This document shows, piece by piece, positions 8,029 through 16,841 of a DNA stretch of 64,000 nt. The translations under genes were made by a program, and so were the position numbers. The notes under the pieces were generated by a model. It saw only the letters and a list, made by a program, of their open reading frames with translations, was not told the DNA's origin and searched no databases. The DNA comes from Planctomycetaceae bacterium. Its GTDB lineage: Bacteria > Planctomycetota > Planctomycetia > Pirellulales > UBA1268. Positions within the stretch are counted from its first letter, which is position 1. Each line of letters opens with the position of its first letter. Location: the NCBI GenBank assembly GCA_947449135.1, contig CANFQO010000006.1, positions 1 to 64,000 of the forward strand, read 5' to 3'.

Positions 8029-10875
8029 ATGGCCCGCCTCCCTTCCCGCCTCGATCCACGGCATGGCATCCCCCTGCCGTTCCTGATCCTGTTGCTCGCG
8101 GTGGCGTGCCTCCATCCCTCTGCCAACGCCGACTTTCCCCGGGCGGTCCTGAGCGCGATCCAGCCGACAGGAGGCCGGCAGGGCTCCCAGGTGACGGTCA
8201 GCCTGCTCGGCGCCGATCTCGACGGTCTCGAAAAGCTCACGTTCTCCCATCCGGGCATCACCGCCACGCCGGCGATGACCGAGGCCAGCGAGGTTGATCC
8301 CCAGCCGCGTGCCATTCCGGGCCGAATGGTGGTGACGATTCTCCCAGACGTCCCCGCGGGGCTCTACGACATGGTCGCGGTCGGACGCTACGGCGTGAGC
8401 AACCCGCGAGTCTTCGCTGTTGGCACCGCGGCCGAGGTGGCGAAGGAGGGTGAGCCCGACAGCCCCGCCAAGGCCCAGAATGTGGCGGTCGAATCGACGG
8501 TGACCGCACGGGCGACGGCAGGCAAGTCGGATCACTACGCCCTCAGCCTCAAGGCCGGGCAACGGATCCGGGCCGAGGTCTGCGCCCGGCGGATCGACTC
8601 GCGGATGACGCCAGTCTTGGAACTGCTCGACGCCAACGGCAGCCTGCTTGTCAGCGCCCGACGGCATCACGCGGACGACCCATTCATCGATTTCACCGCG
8701 CCGACCGCCGGGCGTTACCTGCTGCGGATCCACGATCTCTATGCCGGTGGCGGCGACGACAACCACTACCGGCTCACCGTGTCGGCGGCACCGCAGATCG
8801 ACTTTGTCTTTCCCCCGGTGGCCAGGATCGGCGAAACAGTAAAGGTCGATCTGTATGGCGTTGGACTGCCCGGTGGCGTTCCTGCGGGGCTCTCCGGCGG
8901 ATCGTCGCAGGACGACGCAGCGGCTCTTGAAAAGATCACGCTCGACGCCCGGGCTGGCGATCCGGCGCGACCCGCCACCACGCGCACGGGCCAGCGACTG
9001 CTCGCGCCGCGAGACGCCGCCGCCGATCTGGTCGATCTCTTCGGCGATGTTTCCGGCACCGCGAGGCCGCTCGCGCCGGCCCTCCTCGCGGCCTCGGCAA
9101 CTGTTGTCGAAGCCGAACCGAATGACAAGCCGGCCGCAGCCCAGAGCGTGACATTTCCCGCCACGCTCTCCGGCCAGTTTTATCCACGGGGCGACCGCGA
9201 CTGGTTCACCTTCGAGGCGAAGGCCGGCGACACGATCGTCTTCGACCTCATCTCCAATCGTCTCGGGCTCCGGACCGATCCCTGCTTGACGATCGAGAGC
9301 GTCTCGACCGGCGCTGATGGAAAGCCAGTCGGCAAGGAGGTCGCCTTCGTCGACGACGGGCCCGCGGAGTTTGTCGGCGGTGCGATCGACCGGCCCTCCG
9401 CCGACCCCACGATCGAGTTCAAGGCCCCGGCCGACGGCACCTACCGACTCCTTGTCCGTGACCTCAAGGCCGATTCACGGACCCTTCCCGAAAATGCCTG
9501 GGTGCTGGTGGCCCGGAAGCCGGCCCCCGACTTCCGCCTCCTCGTGCTCCTGGCGGAACAGAATCGGGTCGATGCCACCAAGGCACACTTCGTCCCGCCG
9601 GCGATCGATGGCGGCGGATCGCTGACGCTCGACGTGATGGCGTTCCGCTCCGATGGATTCGCCGGCGACATCACGATCGAAGCCGAGGGGCTGCCACCGG
9701 GTGTGACCGCCGCACCAACTGGCCCTCCCAACGCCTCACGGTTCCAACTGGTGCTCTCGGCTGCCGAGGGAACAGCTCCGTGGTCCGGCTCGGTGAGGAT
9801 CATCGGCAAGGCAAAGATCGCTGATGCCGACGTCGTCCGCACGGCGCGGGTGGCCACACTCCGCTTCAATGCCGACAACGACAGTCTGCCACGGATCGTC
9901 CGCGAGTTTCATGAACTGCCGCTGGCGGTGACCGCCGACGCCGCGCCACTGACGGTTGCCCCAACTGAGACAAAGACCTGGGAGACGGCCCGGGGCGGTA
10001 AGGTCTCGATCCCGCTCTCCGTTGTCCATCGGCCCGGCGCCAAGGGGGATGTCGCGCTCACGGCAGCTGGTCTGCCGGGCGAACTCAAGCTGCCGGAGAT
10101 CAAGATCACCGAGACGGCCACTGCAGCCACTGCTGAAATCAACCTCGACCCCAAGCTGCCGGCGGGCACCTATCAAATCCTCCTTCGCGGCTCCACGAAG
10201 ATGGCCTATGCCCGCAATCCACAGGCGGCGGAACTCGCCAAGGCCGATCACGAACGGATCGCAGCGCTCGCCAAGGAGCGCGTCGCCCAGTTCGAGGCGG
10301 CGAAGACGGCCCTCGTCGCCGCCGACAAGGTGATCGCCGACCTCCAGGCCACCGGCACGCCTCCAACGGTCGAGCAGCTTGAGGCCAAGACGAAGGCTGA
10401 ATCGCTCGTCAAGGAAACTGAGGCTAAGGCCAAGGCCACTGAGGACGAACGCGTCCGCCGCGAAAAGGCGGCCACCGATGCTGCCGCCGCTGCCGCCCCG
10501 AAAGACATCGACGTGCCGGTGGTCGTGCCTTCGATCATGCTCCGGGTCGCGGAGGTGCCGCTCGAGTTTGGCGGCCTCCCCGAGCAGGTGACGCTCAAGC
10601 AGTCCACCTCCGCAGGCGTTACCGTGCCGTTCGAACGCCGCTACGGACTGACGGGCGAGGTGGCCCTTGAAGCGGCTCCGGCGAATCCGGTGCCGGGGCT
10701 CTCCGTCGCGGCGGTCACGGTGCCTGCTGACCAGGTGCAGGGCGGCCTCACGATCGTCACGACGGGCGAAACGCCCCCCGGACGCTACGAGTTGGCCCTG
10801 AAGGGCAAAGTAAAATTCTACGAGCGGGATGTCGTTGCCGAACGCAAGGTCGCCGTCGTCGTCGAGGCGCCGTAA
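8029..10875 (+). CDS. secreted PPC-domain (pre-peptidase C-terminal-like) repeat protein
   Basis: A 948-residue exported protein; residues 1-34 form a signal peptide ending near SANA. It contains an IPT/TIG-like N-terminal segment (AIQPTGGRQGSQVTVSLLGADL) and at least two PPC-type beta-sandwich regions, recognisable by DHYALSLKAGQRIRAEV with APTAGRYLLRIHD, and by RDWFTFEAKAGDTIVFDL with APADGTYRLLVRD. Residues about 729-825 are an Ala/Lys/Glu-rich coiled coil. PPC domains are accessory folds on secreted enzymes; no catalytic domain is visible here, so this is likely a structural or substrate-binding partner. It lies 37 bases before the WD40 gene, indicating co-transcription. Confidence 0.8.
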   Translation: MARLPSRLDPRHGIPLPFLILLLAVACLHPSANADFPRAVLSAIQPTGGRQGSQVTVSLLGADLDGLEKLTFSHPGITATPAMTEASEVDPQPRAIPGRMVVTILPDVPAGLYDMVAVGRYGVSNPRVFAVGTAAEVAKEGEPDSPAKAQNVAVESTVTARATAGKSDHYALSLKAGQRIRAEVCARRIDSRMTPVLELLDANGSLLVSARRHHADDPFIDFTAPTAGRYLLRIHDLYAGGGDDNHYRLTVSAAPQIDFVFPPVARIGETVKVDLYGVGLPGGVPAGLSGGSSQDDAAALEKITLDARAGDPARPATTRTGQRLLAPRDAAADLVDLFGDVSGTARPLAPALLAASATVVEAEPNDKPAAAQSVTFPATLSGQFYPRGDRDWFTFEAKAGDTIVFDLISNRLGLRTDPCLTIESVSTGADGKPVGKEVAFVDDGPAEFVGGAIDRPSADPTIEFKAPADGTYRLLVRDLKADSRTLPENAWVLVARKPAPDFRLLVLLAEQNRVDATKAHFVPPAIDGGGSLTLDVMAFRSDGFAGDITIEAEGLPPGVTAAPTGPPNASRFQLVLSAAEGTAPWSGSVRIIGKAKIADADVVRTARVATLRFNADNDSLPRIVREFHELPLAVTADAAPLTVAPTETKTWETARGGKVSIPLSVVHRPGAKGDVALTAAGLPGELKLPEIKITETATAATAEINLDPKLPAGTYQILLRGSTKMAYARNPQAAELAKADHERIAALAKERVAQFEAAKTALVAADKVIADLQATGTPPTVEQLEAKTKAESLVKETEAKAKATEDERVRREKAATDAAAAAAPKDIDVPVVVPSIMLRVAEVPLEFGGLPEQVTLKQSTSAGVTVPFERRYGLTGEVALEAAPANPVPGLSVAAVTVPADQVQGGLTIVTTGETPPGRYELALKGKVKFYERDVVAERKVAVVVEAP

Positions 10876-10912
10876 CGGCCCGCGGAGAATCGCACGAACA
10901 GAGAAAAGCACC

Positions 10913-13900
10913 ATGAGCAACCACCGATTCCGTACGACGCGGGCATGCCTGCTGGCGGTCACCGCAGCAGCCCTCGTCAGTCCCGTCGCGACCCATGCCG
11001 ACGGCCTGCCGATCAGTCCTCCAACCCGTGCCGACATTGTCCGCTTTCAGGACGAGATCCTGCCGATCCTCGCGGCCAACTGCACCGCCTGCCACAACCC
11101 GAAGATCCACGAAGGGGGTCTGATCCTCGACTCGCTCAAGGAGATCCTCACCGGTGGTGATTCCGGCCCAGGCGTGGTTGCCGGTAAGTCGGCCGAGAGC
11201 CTGCTGTTTCTCCGCGCAGCGCACCTTCAGGAAGACTTCATGCCTCCCCCCGACAACAAGGTCGGGGCCAAGGCGTTGAGCCCCGAGCAGCTTGGCCTTC
11301 TCAAGCGGTGGATCGACGAGGGCGCGACCGCCGGCCCGAAAGTGGAGAGAATGCCGATCGTCTGGCGGCCGATCCCCGCGGGCACCGGTGGTGTCCTCGC
11401 GGTGGCGATGAGCAACGACGGCCGTGTCACGGCTGCGGCCCGAGCCGGACGATTGAGCCTCTTCGACAGCGGCTTCGGCGGCCTGCTCGGCACGCTCATC
11501 GATCCGGCAACCGTCGATGGAGGCGGCCCTGCCGACACTGCGCACCGCGACACGATCCTGTCGCTGGCAATGTCGCCCACCGACGACATGCTCGCTTCAG
11601 GCTCCTTCCGCACCGTGAAGCTCTGGCAACGGCAGCGAGCCGCGCGGATCGCCGAGGTGGCCGAGACCGCCGGAATCACCTCGATTGCATCGGCCGGCAG
11701 CACTGCCCTCTGTGGCCGTCCCGATGGCAGTTTGATCCTCGTCGATGCCCCCAGCGGCGCGGTTCGGAAGGCCGTTCTGGCCCACACCACAGCCGTCATG
11801 GCGGTGGCAATCACCGCCGACGGCGGCACCATCTACTCGGCTGGCGCCGACGGGAGCATCGTGGCCACCAACCCAACTGACGGGACTCCGACCGGCCGGC
11901 TCATGCTTCCATTGGCTGTCCGTGCCCTGGCCGTCACGGCTTCCGGCTCGCAACTCGCAGTGGCGAGCGTCGACGGCGCGGTCCGCACCTTCCCGCTGCC
12001 GCTCCCCACGTCACCGGTCGATCTGGTATCAGCAGCCCTCACGCCGACCAAGGAGCTCAATGCCGGTGCCGGTCCGGTCGCCTCCCTGGCCGACACTCCC
12101 ACGCTGCCCGGCCACATCCTCGCCGGCGGTGCCGATGGCACCGTCCGCCTCTGGAACATCGAGGGAGGTGTTGTCGTCCGCCAGTTTGCCCACGGCGGTC
12201 CGCTCGGTGGCATGGCGATCAAACCCGATGGATCGCGGCTGGCGACGGTTGGATCAGTGCCCGGAGTCAAGCTGTGGAACGTCGCCGACGGGACGCTCGT
12301 TGCCGAATGGAAGGGGGACGTTCGAATTGCCGAGAAGCTCCGGCTGGCTGACATCGACGTCGCCATCCGCAGGCAGGACGTCGACTATGGTAAGGCACAG
12401 GTGACCACGGCGGAAAAGGCGGTCGAGGCCGCTACCACCGAGATGACGCAGTCGAACGAAAAGCTCGCTGCCGCCGACAAGGCTCTTGGCGAGAAGGCCG
12501 AAGCCGTGAAGACGGCCGCGACGGCTTCCGATGAGGCAGCCAAGCTGGCGGAGGTCGCCAGCACGGCACTCGCGCAGTCAACCGCGGCCCATGAGGCGGC
12601 GACGAAGGCAGCGGCCTCCATCGTCGCGGCGATGGAGGGAACGGTCGCCAGCAGAGACGCCTTCGCGGTGGTCGCGGCTTCGAGCGCGGGTGATGCCGCC
12701 GCCATCGAGGCCCTCAAGAGTTTCGAGGCAGCCTCGGTAGCAGCGGCTGCCGCACGTGTCGCCGCCGATCAGGCGGTGGCTCAGGCCGCGCAGCAGATCG
12801 AGCGGGTGAAGGCAAAGGCAGACGAGGCAACCAAGAAGATGGAGGAGATGAAAAAGGCCGCCAACACCGCCGAGGAGGCGAGGAAAGGGGCCGACACCGC
12901 CGTCATCACCGCCAAGCGAGCCATCGAATTTGCCCAGACACAGCTGACCCGTTGCAACGAGGCTCTTCCCAAGCGGAAGGAGGAGACGGCGAAGTCGGAG
13001 GCCGCAGCGGCCGCTGCGGAGCAGGTCCGCCAAGCGATTGCCGATCAGAAGACCGCCTCGGAGAAGCCCGCCGCTGCGGTGGCGTTCTCCCCCGATGGCA
13101 ACTGGATCGTCTGCGCCGGGGCCGACGGCGTGGTGTCGCTCCATGGCGGTCTGGACGCGATTCCGCGTGACACGTGGGATGGCGGCGCCGGTGAATCAAA
13201 AGCACTCGTTACGTTCCTCGACAATCAGCGCGCCCTGATCGGTGGCGGCGCGTCTGTGGCCGGCATCTGGCAGGTCTCGCCGCGGTGGACACTTGTGCGG
13301 ACGATCGGCGGCGAACTGACGCCGCCTGCCAGCGGCGACGATCCGGGCATCCCCCCGATTGACCGCGTGACATCGCTCGCGTTCTCTCCGGACGGGAAGA
13401 TGCTCGCCACCGGCAGCGGCCGCGCGAGCCGCTCTGGCGAGATCAAACTCTGGAACGTCGCCGACGGAACGCTCGTGCGTGAGTTCGCAACGCCGCATTC
13501 CGATGTGGTGACCGCGCTCGAATTCTCACGGGATGGCACGTTCCTCGCCTCGGGGGCGACCGACCGCTTCGTGAAGGTCCACGCGGTCGCCGACGGAAAG
13601 CATGTGAAGAACTTCGAGGGGCATACCGGCCACGTCCTCGGCGTCGCCTGGCAGGCCAACGGCCGCCGCCTCTCGAGCGCTGGCGCCGACAACGCAATCA
13701 AGGTCTGGGACGTGGTCACGGGAGAACAGCAGCGAACGATCACCGGCCTCAAGAAGGAGGTCACCGCCATGACGTTCATCGCCCCTGGCGATGAGGTGAT
13801 CGCCTGCTCCGGCGATCCCACCGTGCGGATCTACAATGCTGCCAACGGCAGCACCGTCCGCGAATTTCCGGGCGCCACCGACTTCGTGCAGTCGGTCACG

Positions 13901-14020
13901 GCGGGGCCGACCTGGCTGGCTGCCGGCAGTCAGGACGGCAAACTGCGGATCTGGACGATCTCCGACGGCAAGCTCATCCACACCCTTGAGCCCTCCCCCG
14001 CCCTGCCTTCAGCCCAGTAG
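10913..14020 (+). CDS. planctomycete cytochrome c (PSCyt1) + WD40 repeat protein with internal coiled coil
   Basis: A 1,035-residue exported protein. After a signal peptide (to about residue 30), a PSCyt1 domain has CTACHN near residue 57 and the typical distal MPPPDN. WD40 repeats occupy about residues 145-470, for example DGTVRLWNIEGG and PGVKLWNVADGT. An Ala/Glu/Lys-rich coiled coil spans about 473-715, and further WD40 repeats cover about 718-1025, for example GEIKLWNVADGT and NAIKVWDVVTGE. The coiled coil therefore splits the propeller series. The ATG at 10913 was chosen for its signal peptide; the frame is open from 10829 but overlaps the previous gene. Probable role: a scaffold or electron-transfer partner of the neighbouring DUF1549 protein. 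Confidence 0.87.
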   Translation: MSNHRFRTTRACLLAVTAAALVSPVATHADGLPISPPTRADIVRFQDEILPILAANCTACHNPKIHEGGLILDSLKEILTGGDSGPGVVAGKSAESLLFLRAAHLQEDFMPPPDNKVGAKALSPEQLGLLKRWIDEGATAGPKVERMPIVWRPIPAGTGGVLAVAMSNDGRVTAAARAGRLSLFDSGFGGLLGTLIDPATVDGGGPADTAHRDTILSLAMSPTDDMLASGSFRTVKLWQRQRAARIAEVAETAGITSIASAGSTALCGRPDGSLILVDAPSGAVRKAVLAHTTAVMAVAITADGGTIYSAGADGSIVATNPTDGTPTGRLMLPLAVRALAVTASGSQLAVASVDGAVRTFPLPLPTSPVDLVSAALTPTKELNAGAGPVASLADTPTLPGHILAGGADGTVRLWNIEGGVVVRQFAHGGPLGGMAIKPDGSRLATVGSVPGVKLWNVADGTLVAEWKGDVRIAEKLRLADIDVAIRRQDVDYGKAQVTTAEKAVEAATTEMTQSNEKLAAADKALGEKAEAVKTAATASDEAAKLAEVASTALAQSTAAHEAATKAAASIVAAMEGTVASRDAFAVVAASSAGDAAAIEALKSFEAASVAAAAARVAADQAVAQAAQQIERVKAKADEATKKMEEMKKAANTAEEARKGADTAVITAKRAIEFAQTQLTRCNEALPKRKEETAKSEAAAAAAEQVRQAIADQKTASEKPAAAVAFSPDGNWIVCAGADGVVSLHGGLDAIPRDTWDGGAGESKALVTFLDNQRALIGGGASVAGIWQVSPRWTLVRTIGGELTPPASGDDPGIPPIDRVTSLAFSPDGKMLATGSGRASRSGEIKLWNVADGTLVREFATPHSDVVTALEFSRDGTFLASGATDRFVKVHAVADGKHVKNFEGHTGHVLGVAWQANGRRLSSAGADNAIKVWDVVTGEQQRTITGLKKEVTAMTFIAPGDEVIACSGDPTVRIYNAANGSTVREFPGATDFVQSVTAGPTWLAAGSQDGKLRIWTISDGKLIHTLEPSPALPSAQ

Positions 14021-14106
14021 ATCCATGGCCGATAATGACTGCAGATGACCGCCTCAGAAAAAGAACATCTGGCCGTTTTTTTACCGCTGCCCGATCCCGA
14101 GCTCCA

Positions 14107-14136
14107 TTGACACCGCTGATCTGACAATCCCAGAAT
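14107..14136 (+). promoter_or_regulatory. candidate sigma-70 promoter upstream of DUF1501 gene
   Basis: A perfect TTGACA at 14107-14112 is followed after 18 bases by CAGAAT (4/6 match) at 14131-14136, 32 bases before the ATG at 14169. Just upstream, CAGATG (14042-14047) can pair with CATCTG (14066-14071), followed by a run of seven T at 14076-14082, which might terminate part of the upstream message. This suggests the DUF1501 gene can be transcribed separately. Confidence 0.45.
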
Positions 14137-14168
14137 TTGGGACTCGCGCCCCCAGGAAAACACTCACC

Positions 14169-15515
14169 ATGCTCACGATCCCCGGAAGCACCGCCGGCCG
14201 GTTCTGCGATCGCGCCAGCCGCAGGCAGTTTCTCCGCATTGGAGGCCTGGCAGCGCTCGGCACCGCCGGCCCGGGGCTGTCGCTCACCGATATTCTCCGG
14301 GCCGAGCAGGCCACCGGAGCGTCGGCCAGCCAGAAGGCCGTCATCATGATTTACCTGCCTGGCGGACCGCCCCACCAAGACATGGTCGATCTGAAGCCCG
14401 ATGCGCCGAGCGAGGTGCGGGGTGAGTTCAAGCCGATCGCAACCAATGTCCCCGGCATCCAGGTCTGCGAACTGATGCCGCGGCTGGCGTCGATGATGGA
14501 CAAGTTTGCCATCATTCGCTCGATGGTCGGTGCGACTGGCGCCCACTACTCCTTTCAGTGTCTCACCGGCCGCAGCGATCAGCGGCAGCCGCCCGGGGGT
14601 CATCCGGAGTTCGGCTCTGTGGTGGCGAAGCTGAAAGGCGCCGCTCGGCCATCGGCGCCTCCCTACGTCGGCCTCTCCCCGCGGATGCAGCACCGTCCCT
14701 ACAACTCCGGCAACGCTGGCTACCTCGGCCCGTCCTGCAGCCCCTTTCAGCCCAACGGCGACGGTGCCGGCGACCTCGTCCTCTCCGGCCTCACGCTTGA
14801 CCGGCTCGGCGACCGGGGCAGCCTCGTGCGGTCGCTCGATTCCTTCAACCGCACCGCCGACCGCACCGGGATGATGGATGGGATGGACGCCTTTCAGCAG
14901 CAGGCCTTCGGCGTCCTCTCCTCGAGCGCCCTGGCCGAGGCACTCGACGTTTCGAAGGAGCCGCAGTCGGTCCGCGACGAATACGGCTACGGCACCACGA
15001 AGCATCAGGGGGATGGCGCCCCGCGGCTCATGCAGCAGTTCCTCGCCGCCCGTCGGCTCGTCGAGGCGGGGGTCCGCTGCGTGACGATCAGCTACAGCTT
15101 CTGGGACTACCACGGCAGCAACTTCGCCAACTGCCGCGAAAACCTGCCTCAGCTCGACCAGGGCGTGACGGCGCTGGTCAACGACATCCATCGCCGCGGG
15201 CTCGACAAAGATGTGACCGTGGTGGTGTGGGGTGAGTTCGGAAGGACACCGAAGATCAACAAGGACGCCGGCCGCGACCACTGGCCCAACGTCTCCTGCG
15301 CGCTCCTGGCCGGCGGCGGCCTGCGGACCGGGCAGGTGATCGGCTCGACAGATCGGATTGCGGGTGAGGTGAAGGATCGTCCGGTGCGGTTCGAGGAGGT
15401 TCACGCCACGCTCTACCAGCGGCTCGGCATCGATCATCTTACGACGATCAATGATCTTTCCGGCCGACCACAGTTCATCACCGACCACTACGCCCCGCTA
15501 CCCGAGTTGGTCTGA
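14169..15515 (+). CDS. DUF1501 domain-containing protein (Tat-exported, alkaline-phosphatase-like fold)
   Basis: A 448-residue protein. The N-terminus carries a Tat-type signal, [16 protein letters not shown], around residues 16-31. DUF1501 covers the rest: [41 protein letters not shown], and a C-terminal [14 protein letters not shown] with GRDHWPN. DUF1501 belongs to the alkaline phosphatase/sulfatase superfamily, but its reaction is not established; the GEFGRTP and RDHWP motifs carry likely metal ligands. In planctomycetes it nearly always sits next to DUF1549/DUF1553 genes, as here. It ends the first cluster and is convergent with the sugar isomerase-like gene across a repeat-filled gap. 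Confidence 0.92.
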   Translation: MLTIPGSTAGRFCDRASRRQFLRIGGLAALGTAGPGLSLTDILRAEQATGASASQKAVIMIYLPGGPPHQDMVDLKPDAPSEVRGEFKPIATNVPGIQVCELMPRLASMMDKFAIIRSMVGATGAHYSFQCLTGRSDQRQPPGGHPEFGSVVAKLKGAARPSAPPYVGLSPRMQHRPYNSGNAGYLGPSCSPFQPNGDGAGDLVLSGLTLDRLGDRGSLVRSLDSFNRTADRTGMMDGMDAFQQQAFGVLSSSALAEALDVSKEPQSVRDEYGYGTTKHQGDGAPRLMQQFLAARRLVEAGVRCVTISYSFWDYHGSNFANCRENLPQLDQGVTALVNDIHRRGLDKDVTVVVWGEFGRTPKINKDAGRDHWPNVSCALLAGGGLRTGQVIGSTDRIAGEVKDRPVRFEEVHATLYQRLGIDHLTTINDLSGRPQFITDHYAPLPELV

Positions 15516-15570
15516 ACACGGGTCTCCGCCGGTTGGTGCTCACTCGTCTCTCCGGGCATGGCGCGTCTCA

Positions 15571-15627
15571 TAAATAAAAAGCGCCGGACGGAGGTCCGGG
15601 GACACCAGACCGCTGGGCTTTTCCCGG
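15571..15627 (+). repeat. palindromic repeat unit A (of three)
   Basis: First of three copies of a ~55-base element that fill the 318-base gap between two convergent genes (15516-15833). The unit starts with AATAAAAAGCGCCGG and ends with GACCGCTGGGCTTTTCCCGG, and aligns with unit B in the same orientation. No gene is present in this gap. Confidence 0.8.
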
Positions 15628-15640
15628 ATCGGCATGGCAC

Positions 15641-15693
15641 GCGGGAAGGTGCTCGCACCCGGAGTCCCCCGGCTTCCGCCAGGGGCTTTTATT
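15641..15693 (-). repeat. palindromic repeat unit C, inverted
   Basis: Inverted copy of the same element. GGCTTCCGCC-AGGGGCTTTTATT at 15671-15693 is nearly the reverse complement of the start of unit B (18 of 21 positions), and the similarity continues outward through GTCCC and CGGGAA. Transcribed through, units C and B would form a long stem. Confidence 0.75.
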
Positions 15694-15731
15694 CAAACGG
15701 TGCGTTCCCCAAACCGGCTGCAGCATCCACA

Positions 15732-15787
15732 AATAAAAGCCCGGAGCGGAAGCGATGGGACACCGGACCGTTGGGCTTTTCCCGGGA
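15732..15787 (+). repeat. palindromic repeat unit B
   Basis: Third copy, same orientation as unit A. It starts AATAAAAGCCCGGAGCGGAAG and ends GACCGTTGGGCTTTTCCCGG. The 29-base GGGACACC...TTTTCCCGG segment (15757-15785) matches 15599-15627 at all but two positions. Confidence 0.8.
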
Positions 15788-15833
15788 AATTACGTTCCCT
15801 GCCGAAACAAATTGTAGCACGTCGTGTTTTTCG

Positions 15834-16802
15834 TTACCCAAACAGTGCCTGCTCCATCTGCTTTCGCACCTCAGTGAGCCAGGCGACGTCGCCGCCTCGC
15901 ACCTCGGCGGTCGCCCAGCCGGCAAAGCCGATGTCGGAGAGTGCCTGGCGGACTTCGCCCCAAGGCACGTCATCGTCGTCGCTGGCGATCTCGACGAAGG
16001 CGTTCTTCTTGCGGCTGAACCCCTTGATGTCGAGCTTCACGCAGCGATGACCGAAGGCGTGGATCCAGTCCCTGGGCTGGCCATACTTCCAGTGATTGCC
16101 AATGTCGTAGTACATCCCCACCCAAGGGCTCTTGAAGCTGTCGACGAAGGCGATGAACCGCTCCGGCCCCTGCTCCGGCGGCGCATCGTGGTCGTACATC
16201 ATCCGGTTCCAGACATTCTCGACGAGGATCGGCTGGCCAAGCGATGCCGCCAGCGGCAGCACCTTCTTAATCTCGGTCCGGCAGCGTTCCTCGATCTCGG
16301 CGGCGGGCCCGTCTTCCCCCTTCCCGACGACGATGAGCACGCCGCTGCCTCCCGCGGCATGGGACACGCGGAGACAATGCTCGAGGTTGGCGACAGCAGT
16401 GGCCCGGTCGTCGGGCGAAGGACTCGTCAGCCGCTTGTTCCAGTGCTCGTGGTTGATGGCGTTGTGGACGAAGACCCCCGACTCGCGGACGGCCGCCCGG
16501 GCCTCGCTCGTGGTGATGGAGCCGGCCTGATCGAGATCGACGCCGTCGAAGCCGGCTGTGTCGGCCATCTGCAGCCGCTCGACGAGCGAGAGCGGTTTTC
16601 CAGCCGCCTCGCCGGGAATCATGCCGAGCTTGCAGGAAAGGAGGATCCGCTTCCCCGCTGGCGGCTCGATGAGCGTGTCGACCGGCACGGTGTCGGCAGC
16701 GACGGCAGCTGAAAAGGCTCCGTGAGAGGCAATCGCCAGAGCCGCCGCCGGGGCGGCGGCGATGAGTTGGCGACGGGAGAGGCCGGACTGGTCAAAAGAC
16801 AT
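15834..16802 (-). CDS. sugar phosphate isomerase/epimerase-like protein (xylose isomerase-like TIM barrel), Tat-exported
   Basis: A 322-residue protein. The N-terminus LSRRQLIAAAPAAALAIASHG is a Tat-type signal. The remainder is an AP-endonuclease-2-like TIM barrel: RLQMADTAGFDGVDLDQAG, NAINHEHWNKRL, PILVENVWNRMM, VGMYYDIGNHWKYG and CVKLDIKGF supply the Glu, Asp and His residues that usually bind divalent metal. Family members include hydroxypyruvate isomerase-like and sugar epimerase-like enzymes; specificity is not readable. The ATG at 16802 follows GAGGAG with a 7-base spacing (a GTG lies one codon upstream). It is 39 bases downstream of the beta-lactamase/SGNH gene, so the two probably form an operon. 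Confidence 0.85.
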   Translation of the reverse strand: MSFDQSGLSRRQLIAAAPAAALAIASHGAFSAAVAADTVPVDTLIEPPAGKRILLSCKLGMIPGEAAGKPLSLVERLQMADTAGFDGVDLDQAGSITTSEARAAVRESGVFVHNAINHEHWNKRLTSPSPDDRATAVANLEHCLRVSHAAGGSGVLIVVGKGEDGPAAEIEERCRTEIKKVLPLAASLGQPILVENVWNRMMYDHDAPPEQGPERFIAFVDSFKSPWVGMYYDIGNHWKYGQPRDWIHAFGHRCVKLDIKGFSRKKNAFVEIASDDDDVPWGEVRQALSDIGFAGWATAEVRGGDVAWLTEVRKQMEQALFG

Positions 16803-16841
16803 CACACTACTCCTCGGGGATCTACGAACAGTGTCATCCGC

